NCBI GenBank assembly: GCA_011316305.1
Contig: SAUG01000006.1
Span: 310,001-374,000, forward strand
Length of the DNA stretch: 64,000 bases
Origin: Rusavskia elegans
Taxonomy: Eukaryota > Ascomycota > Lecanoromycetes > Teloschistales > Teloschistaceae
Direction: 5' to 3'
A model generated the notes under the pieces. That model was given only the letters and a program-made list of their open reading frames with translations, was not told where the DNA came from and made no database searches. The first letter of the stretch is position 1. Each line of letters opens with the position of its first letter. The position numbers and the translations under genes are program-made. Shown one piece after another: positions 12,792 to 25,373 of the stretch.

Positions 12792-13347
12792 GAATGCTGG
12801 CAAAGCACAAGGAATGGAAATAGAGAAGCTGGCCTCTCACTGACAATCTTCCAACTGTATCACCACAGCTGCATTACTTGACAGAATTATTACCACAGTG
12901 GCAAAACAGATCCAGAGAGACGAGCAACAACGGCTAAATACTGGACGCAATGCCACCACCACGTGAAAGAGAATACCCGGTTCTCGAACACTTCGGCCTC
13001 CTACGGCAACATTATTCACGGCAGCGAGGAAGTTTGCGTGGAACGTTGAGCAGCACTGCTGGACGGCTGATTTTGATATTAAAAGGCGATAAAAGAGAGA
13101 CTTTATTTTGGTCTACTGGGATTTACTAGAGAAAAAATAAGTAAAATGTTAGTATTTAGATAGTAGCTAGATTATTAGGTAATACTTCCATTGTATTCCC
13201 TGCCCGATAAGGCTAGGTTGGGGTAGTATGATTCGATCAATCAATCGATCAATCGATCATATATTTATCCGTATATGCCACCGTAACGAGGACTCGTGTA
13301 TGCACCGCGCTGTCGCCTATGATCGCGACCACAAGCGTTACAGGTTA
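12792..13347. other. URK1 upstream region up to the transposon insertion point
   Basis: This is native sequence of normal composition between URK1 and element D. It should contain the URK1 promoter. It includes a short plus-strand frame (12950-13129) and a simple ATCA/ATCG repeat near 13,230-13,260. Its last five bases, GGTTA at 13343-13347, are the left copy of the D target duplication. Confidence 0.6.
12950..13129 (+). CDS. short unrecognised reading frame (59 codons)
   Basis: An ATG-initiated frame of 59 codons begins MPPPREREYPVLEHFGLLRQ. It is rich in Arg and Leu and has no motif I recognise. It lies upstream of URK1 on the opposite strand and ends about 220 bp before element D. It could be a small gene, the 5' part of a spliced gene cut off by the insertion, or chance. 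I give it little weight. Confidence 0.15.
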   Translation: MPPPREREYPVLEHFGLLRQHYSRQRGSLRGTLSSTAGRLILILKGDKRETLFWSTGIY

Positions 13348-13746
13348 TGTCAGCCGGCAGGAAGGAGTCAAGTAATGATTGATTGATGATGGAGTAAAAA
13401 TAAAAAATCTATGGAAAACTAGTTTATATGAAAAGTAGTCAGTACTAAAGAGACGCTAAACCTATTTAGAACTACGTTGAACTCTATAGAGTAGATATAT
13501 ATAATTTTAGCGAGTTTTAACGAGAAATACTAATTAGCTTTTCTATAAATAAACTGGCCACTTCGAACCAAAATGGCGATTCGACTTCGCGATAAACGTG
13601 GCTAACGCGTCTAAATTACCAGTTTAAGTTAATCTCCTTTCTAATACGATTAGAAAATCGAACTCGGAATACGAATTCGAATTCGAAATTCAATAAAACG
13701 ACCAATCTATTTATAAATATTTTATAATCGTTTTTATATACTAATA
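13348..13746 (-). repeat. element D 3' LTR, split by MITE-1
   Basis: This LTR is about 231 bp once the 160-bp MITE and its 8-bp duplication are removed. Its outer part (13348 to about 13,440) keeps normal composition with many TpG, and its inner part is RIP-mutated. The join continues on the other side of the MITE (13718-13746) in register with 57317-57345. Confidence 0.85.
13550..13709. mobile_element. MITE-1, 160-bp hAT-like miniature element
   Basis: The element begins TAAACTGGCC and ends GACCAATCTA, which are imperfect inverted repeats. It is flanked by the 8-bp duplication TCTATAAA (13542-13549) and TTTATAAA (13710-13717), differing by one C/T. It lies inside the D 3' LTR. The length and the interior (ACTTCGCGATAAACGTGGCT) match the second copy at 36576. 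An 8-bp duplication with TA-G/A-type ends is typical of the hAT superfamily. There is no coding capacity. Confidence 0.85.
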
Positions 13747-13979
13747 TATTCTTTTAGAATTATCGATAATAAATATAATTCTATTATTTCTCTTTTAATA
13801 TTTTATTTTCTTTTTAAATTTAAAGTTTTAAATTAATTTATAAAAGTATTTTAATATTAGAAACGACGGTCGTTTTTACGGAATTTAATTATAATTTTAA
13901 TTTATAAATCTGAAATCTAATAAATTTAATATATTATTTATAATATAATAGAACTAGCGCTTTTATAAAGCTATTAGCT

Positions 13980-14900
13980 AGGATTTTTACGAAAGTAATT
14001 TATTTAATATTAATATTTTTATTTTTAAATTTCTAGCGGAACTAATAATAATATATATTTATATAACGAAACTTCGTTATATACTACGAACTATTACTAG
14101 TAAAAATCCGGATAGTCTTTATATTATTATATTAAATTTATATAATATAGCCGAAATCTAATAAAATTTCGTTAAAAAATTTATTTTACTATATAATTTC
14201 CTTTATCGTTACTATAATAGCGAAGAATTCTATTTCTATTAAATTTATTATTACGGTTTTCTATTTAATTATTCGTTAGTTAATTATATCGTTAAATAAT
14301 TTAAAGCTATATTCTAAAAATTATAGCGAGTTATCGGATTATCGGCGAATAAAATATCCGAAAAAATAAAAAATACGATATAGAAATTATATACTATATT
14401 ATTTACGATAATATAATATTTTATATAATCAAAATATTATAATATTTATACGGCTATAGTTTAATATTTTATAGTAAAATTGATTATAAATTTTAAAAGT
14501 TTTAATACCGTAAAAACGATATCCGATCGAGTTATAACGGCGATAAAATTAATTTAATCTATATATTATTAGTAGACGTAGATTTACTAAAATATTATTT
14601 ATCTAATATTTTTAATTAATATTTCTATATTCGATAAAAGCGAACTAGAATATTTGGTTATAAATTTAATATTAAATTTAGCGATAAATTTATTAATATA
14701 GCCGTTTTAATAAAGATAATATCGACGATTAAATCTATTACGAAATATTTTAATTTCTAGAAATTATTCGATTTTTTTTAAATAACGTATTTTATAGGCC
14801 TCGAAGAATTTAATTTAAAATTCGACTATTTTATATATATTACATCATTTATAAATAATAACAATATTATTAATAAAAAAATATAGTATAATATATTCGA
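13980..14900 (-). pseudogene. decayed copia reverse transcriptase/RNase H region of element D
   Basis: Read on the minus strand this region keeps the order of copia RT C-terminus and RNase H: the box FFINNIVIIYK (14848-14880), then FFEAYKIRYL, FIAKFNIKFIT, INFIAVITRSDI and FADNPITRY near 14,340. Stops occur mostly where CAG, CAA or TGG codons would have become TAG or TAA. This is what C-to-T mutation at CpA produces on either strand. Confidence 0.75.
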
Positions 14901-15282
14901 TAATAAATAGATATTTCGTTTTTAATATCTAAATAAATTCTAGGTTGTTTAATATATTTAATAAATAACTAAATTATAATATAAAAGATTATTTAAATCT
15001 ATATAATATATATAATAGTAAAAATATTATCTTTAATTTTCTTTATTTTTACAGAAATTTAATATACGTTATTTTATTTATATTACTATTAGCGAAGGTA
15101 TTTATAGTATTATATTAACGAGTTTCCAGGCCGAATACTATAATAATCGCTATAAAAGTTTAAAAAATATATATCGTCAGCGTAGCTAAAAAAAATATTC
15201 TATTCGGTATATTATATTTCGTTTTTAATATAAAATTTCGTTTTAAATTTAAAAAAAAAATCTCTAATTATCTAGTTTATAT

Positions 15283-15708
15283 ATATATACGATTAATCAT
15301 TCGGATTTTTGATTTTAAACTTTTATAAATTTAATACTAGAGGCGCTAATTCGATTAGATTACGTAATTATTTAATATTTAAGTATTTTACCGAAAATTC
15401 GAATTAAAAACTTTCGAAGGAACTAGATTTGGACTAAAACCCAGAGGGAAACCGTAATCTATTTAACTTTAATTAATTTAATTTCCTTCGATCGATCGGG
15501 CTAGACCGAAACGATCTACTATCTAGTTTTTCTATATTTTTAAAACTCTATAAAAATCGACTAAAGTCGATAGAAAAAACTTAAATATTAAATTAGCCTT
15601 CGAGGGATTCGAACCCCCGACTTATCGGATTAATTTCGTTAACTCCGAAGAACGCTGAATCCGCCGGGCTTCCAGGTCACGCAGCGTTACCACTGCGTTA
15701 TCTAAACC
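15283..15708 (-). mobile_element. SINE-1, tRNA-derived short element in D
   Basis: This is a 426-bp unit on the minus strand. Its head (right end) carries a pol III A box (complement at about 15690-15700) and a B box GGTTCGAATCC (complement at 15605-15615). A body unrelated to tRNA follows, and the left end is a short TA-rich tail. It is flanked by a 16-bp duplication, ATTATCTAGTTTATAT at 15267-15282 and the same with one G/A change at 15709-15724. It is the same family as 20717 and 35680. Confidence 0.87.
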
Positions 15709-16358
15709 ATTATCTAATTTATATTTAAATATTTATATAAAAGAAATAAAATTTTTTTTTATTTTTTTAATATATTTATATAGAATCTCGCGTTAGATCT
15801 AATTTTTTTAAAATTATTTAATTTCCAATTTTATAATATTTATCAATTCTATATAATAGGAATATTTAAATATTTTATTTTTGTTTTTTAATTTAGAAAA
15901 AAGTTTGTCGCGATAGATTTTCGTCGATAATAAATTTGGAATCTATATAGGCTAGGATAATAAAATCTTCTTTTTATAATATATACGAACGGCGATAAAT
16001 ATTATAAATATTATATAAAGAAATTAGATTATTCTATTTATTACTTTATCTAATTCTATTATATATAATATTATTTTAAACTTTCGCTAGCGTTTTACTA
16101 TATTAGATAAAATAAGATTTTTATTATATTTAAAATAATAAAATTTACGAATTTTTTTTAATAAAAGATTTTTAATTTTTTTAGTTTTTTTAAAATATAT
16201 ATATTATTAATTATATAATTTCTTTTTATATTTTCTAAAATTTTATTTTTATAATAAAAGTTTTTCCGGATATTATTTATAAAAGGAATATTTTTATCTT
16301 TTAAAATTAAAGGATTTGATAATAGAAAATAGAGTTTTTATATTTTTTTTTTCTTTTC

Positions 16359-16573
16359 TATAGAATTTCAAGTTGATTTTCTATAATTATAGAAAAGTAA
16401 GATATTTATATATATAAGTATTTCCACGCTAGATTTATATCCGTTTCTATATCCGCTTTTACGATTAGTAATCGAATTAGTTAATATTCGAATTTATATA
16501 TAACTATATAATCTAAATATATATTCTATAATTTTTAAAATCGTTTATATAATTTAGAATTTTAATTACTATA
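16359..16573 (-). repeat. A1 3' LTR
   Basis: About 214-bp LTR of family A in minus orientation. Its outer edge reads ATAGAATTTC, equal to the complement of the A2 LTR end, and its inner edge reads ACTATA (RIP form of CTACA). Confidence 0.8.
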
Positions 16574-19500
16574 TTCTTTCCTTCTTAAATAAAATATAGA
16601 AGGAAGTAAATATTTTCTAAAGCTAAATAGTAATAGAAATAAAATTATAACTAGTAATAATAAATAAAATAAAATAAAAAGTAAAAGTTTATCTTCGTAT
16701 AATATATATAGAAGTAAATAAATATATTAATAGAAATTTACTATCGACTACTATAATTTTAAACTTTTTAACTTTCGAAACTTTTCCTTTTAATAATATT
16801 ATCGATTATCTATTCTAATAATAGTAATAATAACTATTATAGTATATTATATCTAATCCGGCAATAATTAGAATTATTATAAAATCTTTATAAAATAATA
16901 GATAGCGAGTTAATAAAATAGTAATTATTATTTATAAAAGTAATTACTATTTTTATATCGTAATAGATACTATAAATTAGATTATTTAATAGAGATATCG
17001 TTTATATTAGTAGTTCTATTAACTCGTATCGGAAAATTTCATCTTTTCTAATAATTTCCGGCGTTAAAATATCGAAATTTATATAGAATATTTTAGTAAA
17101 CTTAGCCGATTTATCTAGATTAAATATTTATAAAAGTTTAATATTATTTTTCTATTAATAAATCGTTTTTTAGATATATACGACCTATTTTTCTTCGAAC
17201 GACTAATTTTATTCTAACTATATAAAATTTAAACGAATAAATTTTATAATTTTTATATTAGCGATATTATTCGTCCCTTTATATACTATATAAATATATA
17301 ATAGAAATTCGGAAATATTTATAGTAATTATCTATAAAAATACCGCTAAAATAAATATCCGTATTCATTTTTATATAAATTATAATCTATAGTCGGTAAA
17401 AGTTTCTATTAAAGATATAGATTCTATAATCTTCTAGAAAACGAGCGGGTATAAAAGCTAGAAGCCGTATAGGCGATAATTTTATACTATTTCCTTCTAT
17501 TCTACTACAGCTGTATTAATCGTCGTCGAAGTAAATTATAGACTATAATATTTTTCCGCCCGATTCTCTATAGAATAATAGAGGTTTTATTCTTCTAGCT
17601 TTATTTTTCTAATCTATTATTAATAATTCTAATAGATCTAGATATAAAAATAAACTTTCTATAATTTAAACCGAGATTTTCTTAGCGAATATAATTAAAA
17701 GAAAAAAGACTAGTAGTTATTTATTAGTTAAATCTCTATTATATATATTAAAGGTTATAAATTTATTTAATTATATATTTTTATCTGATATCGATTATAT
17801 ATAATTAGATTTTTAATTCGGTTCTATATTTTTTTAGAAATTATTTTCTTTTTCTTTAATATCTTCGGATTTAAAAAGTATATTACTTTTACCGGTCGCT
17901 TCTATTAACGCCTATATAGTTTACCGCGAAGCTCGCTATATATATATCTTTAAAATATAATATATAGTAGTTTTACGTTAAATAGATCGGTTCTAAAGTA
18001 AAAAAGAATACGAATACGAAAATCTCGGTTTTACTAATAAAAATTATTTTAATTTTTAATAGAAATTTCGGTTCTATCGAAGGTAATAAATATACTAAAT
18101 CTAAAATATAGTAGATAATTATTTAATTTTCGGCGTAGCTATATTTAAGATACGATAATTATATTATAAAAAACGGTTCTATTATATTTTAGCTTTATAT
18201 TAAAATATAGAAAATCTAATTTTCCGAATTTTTAATTTAAATTTTTTCAATTTAATAAATATATATTATACGTATTTTAAAATAAAATATCGTATCTAAA
18301 ATTATTATTAAATCTTTATTAAATATAATTTCGTAAACTAGTAAAAAACTCCGCTTTTAATATTATTTTAAAATTATTTATATATTTATTTACTCTTTAT
18401 TCTATAGGAAATCAATAAAAATATTTTTTTTTAAAATAAATAAAAGATAAAAACGTTATTTCTAAACTAGAATTAAATTATATTTTAATATATACGAATA
18501 TATAAAATAATCAATAAAAGTAATAATTTAACTTATTTTTTTCTTTTTTAGAAATTTATATTTTATTATTATCTTTTTTATAGAAATTATTTTTAGATAT
18601 AGATTTAAATTTAGGTAAATAATTATTATCTAGATTTTCTACTAGTTTTAATTTATAAAATCTTTTTCGTTTATATTTTCCGTCTAGCGGAAGCTATTCT
18701 ATAGTAACTTTCTTTAATTTTCTACGTTTATAAAATATTTTCTATCTAATAATAATATTTATTTCTATAAAATATTTTTTATATAATTTCTACTAATTAG
18801 ATATTTATTAACTAATTTACTAGAAGGTTTTAGAATATAAATATTTTAGATTTCTATTTAAATAACCTTATATAGGCTATACTAGTTAACTTTAAACTTT
18901 TAAAATTATTTAATTTTAATTAAAACTATATTTCTTTTAATAAAGATATTATTTTTTACTTTTAAATTCTATATCTTTTTACTAGCTTTTATTTATATTG
19001 TTATATTTATAAATACTTTAGCTCGATTATATAAAAGAAACGGTATAGAATCGATCCTTTTATTATATTTTTCCGGAAAAAAACTAGAAATATTAGTCGG
19101 TAGCGTCGGATTAATATTATAAAATAAATAAAAAGATAATAATCTAATAGTTATATTTATTTAAATATATATAGTAAATAGAATTTAGTTTAAATAAAAA
19201 TTCTAAATCTTTTTCGGCTATCCGATATAGTATTTAGTAAATATTTTTCTAAGAATTTTATTAAACCTTTTAATAGCGCTATTTATTTATAGATAATAAA
19301 ACGTTATATCTCGATATTCAATTTCTAGTAAACGGTATATCTCGTTTATAGCTAGAGCTTAAAGATTTATACTTTAATTAGGAATAATTTCTTTTAGAAA
19401 ACCGTAATTACGGTAGATTCGATAGATAATAAATTCGGCTAGTATTTCTACTATTTTATCTAGAAGCGATTAAACTATAGACTATCTAATAACGTAGTTA

Positions 19501-20716
19501 ATTATAGTTTTAATCTATTTATTACTCTATTCGGTTTCTAGTAAAAAATTAATAAAATCGAATCTCTAATATTTAAAAAGATTTAATTTATTTTTCTAGA
19601 TACTAGAAAGATATATTATATTTCGTTTAATATTATAAAAAATAGCAGCGAGCTAATATTCAAAATAGTATTTAATATAATATCTAATATCTTTTTTTAT
19701 TTCAGGCTACTATTATTTTATATAAATAATGTCTATAATTATTTTATATAAATTATAACTAAAATATTTATAGATATAATCTAGGAAGTTTATATAAATC
19801 TATACTAGAATATAAAATATTTAATTATTTTAAAGCGAGTCCCGGTACTATATTATATTATCTTTAACTCGGAAAAAGTATTTATATTTCTTTAAAATAA
19901 TTTTTATTTCTAAATTATTAAATAGAGTTCCGGATTGCGTATAAATTCTAATAGCGTTATTAAATAAAATTATATAATTATCGACTTTACTAGTAAATAG
20001 CTAGAAGTTTTTTCTTTAATTTAAAATATCCGCTACTATTATTTTACTATCCGGTTTATATTTAATATCGAGTTTATATTTTTTAAATTTCGCGAGTTAG
20101 CGAGCGAGTGTTTTAGAAGATTAAATAGTAATTTTAAAATATTATAAATCTATATAATCCGTCCTAATAATTATAATTATTTCGTTTCCGATATAATAGC
20201 GCTATTACTATAGAAATTTTTTAATAGTAAAAAGCTTTCGTTTATAGATAGTATAATTACGTTCTATAGATATAAATACTTTATTTTCGAAAGTAATAGA
20301 CTATTTAATATTATTAGTATTAATTTAATAGAAAATAACGCTCTATTTAAAGTCGGAAGTATCCGTTTCGATAATAAAAGATAAAATTATATCGGGTTAA
20401 ATAAATACTTTATCGTTTATTATAATATTCTTAATTAGTTTATATATATTTTAAATTAAAAAAATCATTTAAATTAATTTATATTTTCTATTTTCCGAAC
20501 TTTAGATTAATTTATAGAAAAGCCAATATATTAGAACGAAATTTTCTATAAATCTTCGGTAATAGATAGATAATTCTAAAAAGAATCGTAAATCGTATAT
20601 TATTTATAGCGGTTGCTAGTCTCTAATAGCTTTTACCTTCGTTATATTTATATAGATTTTTCTATTACTAATAATATATCTATAGAATTTAATATATTTT
20701 TAAAAAAAATAGATAT

Positions 20717-21140
20717 ATATACGATGAATCATTCGGATTTTTGATTGTCTTTCACGAATTAATACTAGAGGTACTAACCGATCAGATTACGCAATTATTT
20801 GATATTCAAGTATTTTACCGCGAATTTAATTTTAGGATTTCTGAAAGAACTAGATCTGGACTAAAATCTAGAGAAAAACCGTAATTTATTTAACTTTTTT
20901 AAAATTTAATTCCAATTCAATCGATTTATACGAATACGAAACGATCTATTAAATAAACCTTCTATATAAAAATTCTATATAAAAATTGATTTAGTCGATA
21001 AAAAAAATTCAAATATTAGTAGGCTTTCGAGGGATTCGAACCTCCGACCCGCCGGATTAACTCCGTTAACTCCGAAAAGAAACGCTGGATCCGTTAGGCC
21101 GCCAGGTCATACAGCGTTGCCATTGCGCCATCCAGACCTT
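20717..21140 (-). mobile_element. SINE-2, tRNA-derived short element in A1
   Basis: This is the best preserved SINE head, with GC-rich sequence standing out in an AT-rich setting. The complement of the A box is CCATTGCGCCA (21120-21130) and of the B box GGATTCGAACC (21032-21042). The flanking duplication is AAAAAAATAGATAT (20703-20716 and 21141-21154). The left tail ends in a TA-rich run. Interrupted A1 sequence continues on both sides. Confidence 0.87.
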
Positions 21141-22126
21141 AAAAAAATAGATATTTTAAAGATTTTATAAATAGTTAGTTCTTTTTAAATATCTTTATAA
21201 TAGTTTTAATATACTATAGATACTTCTCTTTATTTTTCGAATAGATTAAGATATTATTAAAGCAAATAACTATAAAATTATCGAAAAACGGCCTAAATAT
21301 AGTATTTATTATAGTTTAAAATATTATAGATACGTTTATTAATCTAAATAATATAACTAAAAACTTATATTTACTAGTTTTAGTATTAAAAGCTATTTTT
21401 ATATAATTATTTTTAATAATATTAATCTATTAGTAATCGTTTATTAGATTAATTTTACTAAAATACTTCGCTATCCCGATAATATTTAGATAATCTTAAA
21501 TTTTAGATAATAGATATCTATTCTTTATAATTTTATTACTAAAGCCTCGGAAATCGATATATATATACTAGCTACTATTTTTTTTTTTAATTAAAAGAAT
21601 AGACGCGCTTTAAAGAAATTAATTTAATCGAATTAATTTTCGTTCGGTAAGATATTTAATCTAATACTTCTAATTTTTATTTTATTTAAAAAATAAACTA
21701 TAATAAACTCGATTAATAGATCGAATATCGCCGTTTTTAATTATATAATCTAATAGCCTTTCCGGTAGTAATTTTATCGGGAGGTTATTTTAAAAGCGAT
21801 TTAAAAATTTCGGACCGAAAATTCTATCTAATTCTATATAATCTATTATTTTCTAAATCGAATTAAATTATTCCGAAAAGTTAGATTTATTTTATATAAT
21901 ATATAGATAGATCTATACGTTCTTTTTAATAAATCGTTTAAATTTTCTAAAATTAATTTCAGAAAATTCGGTCGGGATATTTTTAAAAAGTTATAAGTAA
22001 TATATATTTAAAGCGTTATATAATTAATATATTATTCTATCTTTATAGATTTATACTTCTAGAATATTATATTTAAATATTAAATTATAGTCTATATCTA
22101 CTATTATATAAAAAGTAGTAGTAGAA

Positions 22127-22656
22127 TTTTATAAAGCTATCTGAAAGTCTGGTATTTCTAAAAATTGGTTAGATTTATTAGTATATCTATAAACGGAGGT
22201 ACAACGGATAATTATTTAAATTAATTAAAAATAAATCGGTTAATAGCTAGAGCAATATATAGCGATAACTAATAAATTAAATACGAGCTATAAAGGCGTC
22301 GAATTCGGAATCTATATAGATAAATAAAATCCTCTACTATTTAGGTTATTTATTGACTAAAATAACTAAAACAGCTTTATTTTAGAATATTTACTTACTG
22401 AAACTACTAAAACTAAAGATATTCAGAGTATTTATTTACTAAAACTACTAAAATTAAAAGTATTTATAGTATTTACTTACTAAAACTACTAAAATTAAAG
22501 TATTTATAGTATTCATTTACTAAAACTACTAAAATACTTTTTAGTACTAATGCTTGGCCTATCTATATATCTCTGCCTGTCGAGGCGTAATAGAAAATCC
22601 AACGCTGTATTAAATATTACCGCGTTTTCTAAAGCACGCCGCCTGTGTTTATAATA
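22127..22656 (-). mobile_element. solo LTR of the B family inside A1
   Basis: A 530-bp sequence matches the B2 LTR from TTTTATAAAGCT to TATAATA. It is flanked by the perfect 5-bp duplication TAGAA (22122-22126 and 22657-22661). No internal B sequence is attached, so it arose by LTR-LTR recombination. It is about 80 bp longer than the B2 LTRs because it holds two extra units of a roughly 40-bp tandem repeat. Confidence 0.87.
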
Positions 22657-24400
22657 TAGAAAAGATTCTATAAAACTATAAAAGTTCCGTTATTTCTAAA
22701 ATATCTATAGTTTTATTACCTTCGAGCTATATTCTATCCGATAACTATTAAAATTCTAATTTTAGAAAATTAATAATATATCTAGTAATAAAGTAATTAG
22801 TAGTACCTAAATTAGTAAAGATTTCGAAACGATTTCTACTAATTTCTAGATTAAACTATATCTATCTATTAAAACCCGGTATTCGATCTATATATAAAAA
22901 TCGCTTACTATTCTATATATTTTTAAACGACGGTATTATATCGCGGGAAATAGTTAAAATCTCTTCCGGCGTTCTTTTAAAGATTATTTCTAATTTTTAA
23001 ATCCTTATTTTAACTAGACCGAGCTATTTTTCTACTATTAAAAGTTTTTTTATCGGCGTTATACATATATTTAAATATATATTATAATATTTATTTTCCG
23101 ACGATTTATTATTAGCTATTACTAATAGTTTTTTCTTTTTAGAAAAAATCTATCCTGCGGGAATATATCCCGAAATATAAATATTCCGATAATCTTTTCT
23201 ATAATAGCCAAGTTTCCTATAATTATAGTATTTATTATACTATTTAATCCTTTTCGTCTATTTCTTTTTCCTCGATTATTTCGGTTTCGGCCGCGGCCGT
23301 CTCGATTACTAGTATCTATAGAATTAATCTCGGCGGTACTAGATTATTCGACTATCGAAAAAGCTACTATATTCCATTACTATAGTATTTAGTAGTAATT
23401 TTTTCGAATATTATTATAGTATTTATAATATTTATAAAATTTACTAGTTATCTACTTTATTATTATAAAGCGAGATATTTTTCGATAATCGATAAAATAT
23501 TTTAAAGTAATATATTTATTAATTTTACTTTTAATATCTATATATAATTTAATAAAAGTAAAATAGTAATTTTTAATATCGCTAAATTTTTTATTCTAGG
23601 CTAATCTATATTAAATAGCTAAAACGTTTTCTATAAAATTCGATTTATTCTATTATTTTAGAAAAGCTTTTTTAAAATATTTCTAGAAGCTTTTATCTAG
23701 ATTAAAGACTTATTTAATATACTACGGTTTAATATCGTTAATAAAATATTAACTACTATAGATAATAGAATCCGTAATAGTTATACTATAAAATAAATAG
23801 TAGTATTTATAGCGGCAGAGCTAGATATAGACGATATAGTAGTTACGTTTATAATTTTTAAAGTTAGAAGGTATTTAATTATAGACGTCCTATATTATAT
23901 AAACTATAGAAACGTTAGAAATATTAGAAAAAATAGATTTATATAATAACGGACTAGATTCTCTACTAGAAGATTCTAGTAGCTCTATATTAGAGCTACT
24001 ATAACGGAAATAATAATAATCGGAACCGGTATAACTACTTTTATAGTTCGTATAAAAACGATTAAAAGATCGGTTATATCTACTATTAGATCTATTTTTA
24101 TTATTACCGTCGTAAAAACGTTATTTCCGGGAGTATTTAGGGTACTTTTGAAACTAACGTCTTTTCTAAAAAGGTCGTTTTCTATAGTAAAAACGAAGGC
24201 GAATTAGACTATAAGTAAATTATTTAAAAAAGTTCTATAACGGGATTTCTAGTTTATATAAATTTTAAACGAGGCTATATTTTTATTACGTATTATTATT
24301 CGTTTTATACTAGTATTAAACTAGGGGTAGAAAAAGTATTTTAGTTAGAAATTTATATTCGAGTTTAAAAAATCTTATTTATAAAAGTAAATAAAACCGG

Positions 24401-24870
24401 TGTTATAGGGCTATCTGGGGGTCCTGGTATCTCCAAGGATTGGTTGGACTTATTAGTATATCTATAAACGGAAGTATAACGGGTAATTACTTTAAATTAA
24501 TATAAAAATAAATCAGTTTAATTACTAGAATAGTATATAGCGATAACTAATAAATTAAATACGAGCTATAAAGGCGTCGAGTTCGGGATTTATATAGATA
24601 ATAAAATCCTCCTTTCTTTAGATACCTTATTCGCTAAAATAACTAAAATATCCTTCTTTAGGTATTTTACTCGCTAAGATAACTAAGATACCTTTCTTAG
24701 ATACTTTACTTACTAAAATAACTAAAATACCTTCCTTAGATACTTTACTCGCTAAGATAACTAAGATAGTAATACTAAGTCCTTTCTATCTATCTAGGCG
24801 TAATAAGGAGTTCCGGTACTATATTAAATACTACTATATTCCCGAAATTATACCGCGCGTATTTATAATA
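24401..24870 (-). repeat. B1 3' LTR with minisatellite
   Basis: 470-bp LTR. It contains four tandem units of 39-40 bp at 24611-24768, each built on the pattern CTTAGATACTTTACTCGCTA followed by AGATAACTAAGATA. Confidence 0.85.
24611..24768. repeat. tandem repeat inside B1 LTR (4 x about 39 bp)
   Basis: Units begin at about 24611, 24651, 24691 and 24730. The same array appears in the right LTR at about 30,785-30,945. B2 and the solo LTR carry a related but different unit (ACTAAAACTACTAAAATTAA) in two and four copies. Confidence 0.75.
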
Positions 24871-24947
24871 CTAGGTTCCCTTTTTAGAATTTTCGTTTCG
24901 AAAATCCCTCGTTCCTTCCTCTTATAGATAAACGAAAGAAACTATTA

Positions 24948-25373
24948 ACTAAAAAGCGTTATAATAAAGTTATATTATTAGATATTAGTATATTAGCTAT
25001 ATATTCCTATCGGAATTATTCCTAGTTAGAGAAATTATATCGCGTTAATAATAGTTCCGAGAAATATATTAAGTATATTATATAAGCCTATCCTTATAAC
25101 CTTACTCCGTTAGATACTACGCGCTAGCGTTATTTAGAAAATAAATATAAAAAACTAAAAAAAGAATTATATAAAGTATATATAAAGTAATAGCGTTTAC
25201 TTCGTTAATTAGATTATATTAAAGAGGAGTAGTATATTATAGTTAACGGTAAGCTATAAAATCTTAAGGTATTAGAATATAAAGGTACCGCGGATCTATT
25301 TTCTTCTATAGATTTTAATCTTTTTATTGACGTAACTTCCGAGTAGATCGTACTTTCTAGCGATTCTGGCTAG
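24948..25373 (+). pseudogene. decayed 141-codon frame antisense to B1 gag-pol
   Basis: On the plus strand, opposite to pol, a frame of 141 codons runs from 24948 to the stop position at 25371-25373. It reads like protein: KVILLDISILAIYSYRN, NNSSEKYIKYI, LTPLDTTR, YLENKYKKLKKELYKVYIK and YIIVNGKL are visible. The centre is rich in Lys, Glu and Leu and could form a coiled coil. Internal stops are all TAG or TAA, which fits RIP-converted Gln codons, and none is TGA. The same frame with the same length is present in B2 (34536-34961). It lies between the chromodomain end of pol and the 3' LTR. I do not recognise the product. No ATG start is assigned. Confidence 0.5.

Noticed and set aside
15596..15708. 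Ordinary tRNA genes at 15.6, 21.0 and 35.7 kb
   Set aside because: The tRNA-like heads are fused to a shared 300-bp body and each unit has its own target duplication, so they are SINE copies.
24611..24768. CRISPR-like array in the B1 LTR
   Set aside because: Units of 39-40 bp are contiguous with no unique spacers and lie in an LTR. It is a minisatellite in a eukaryote.
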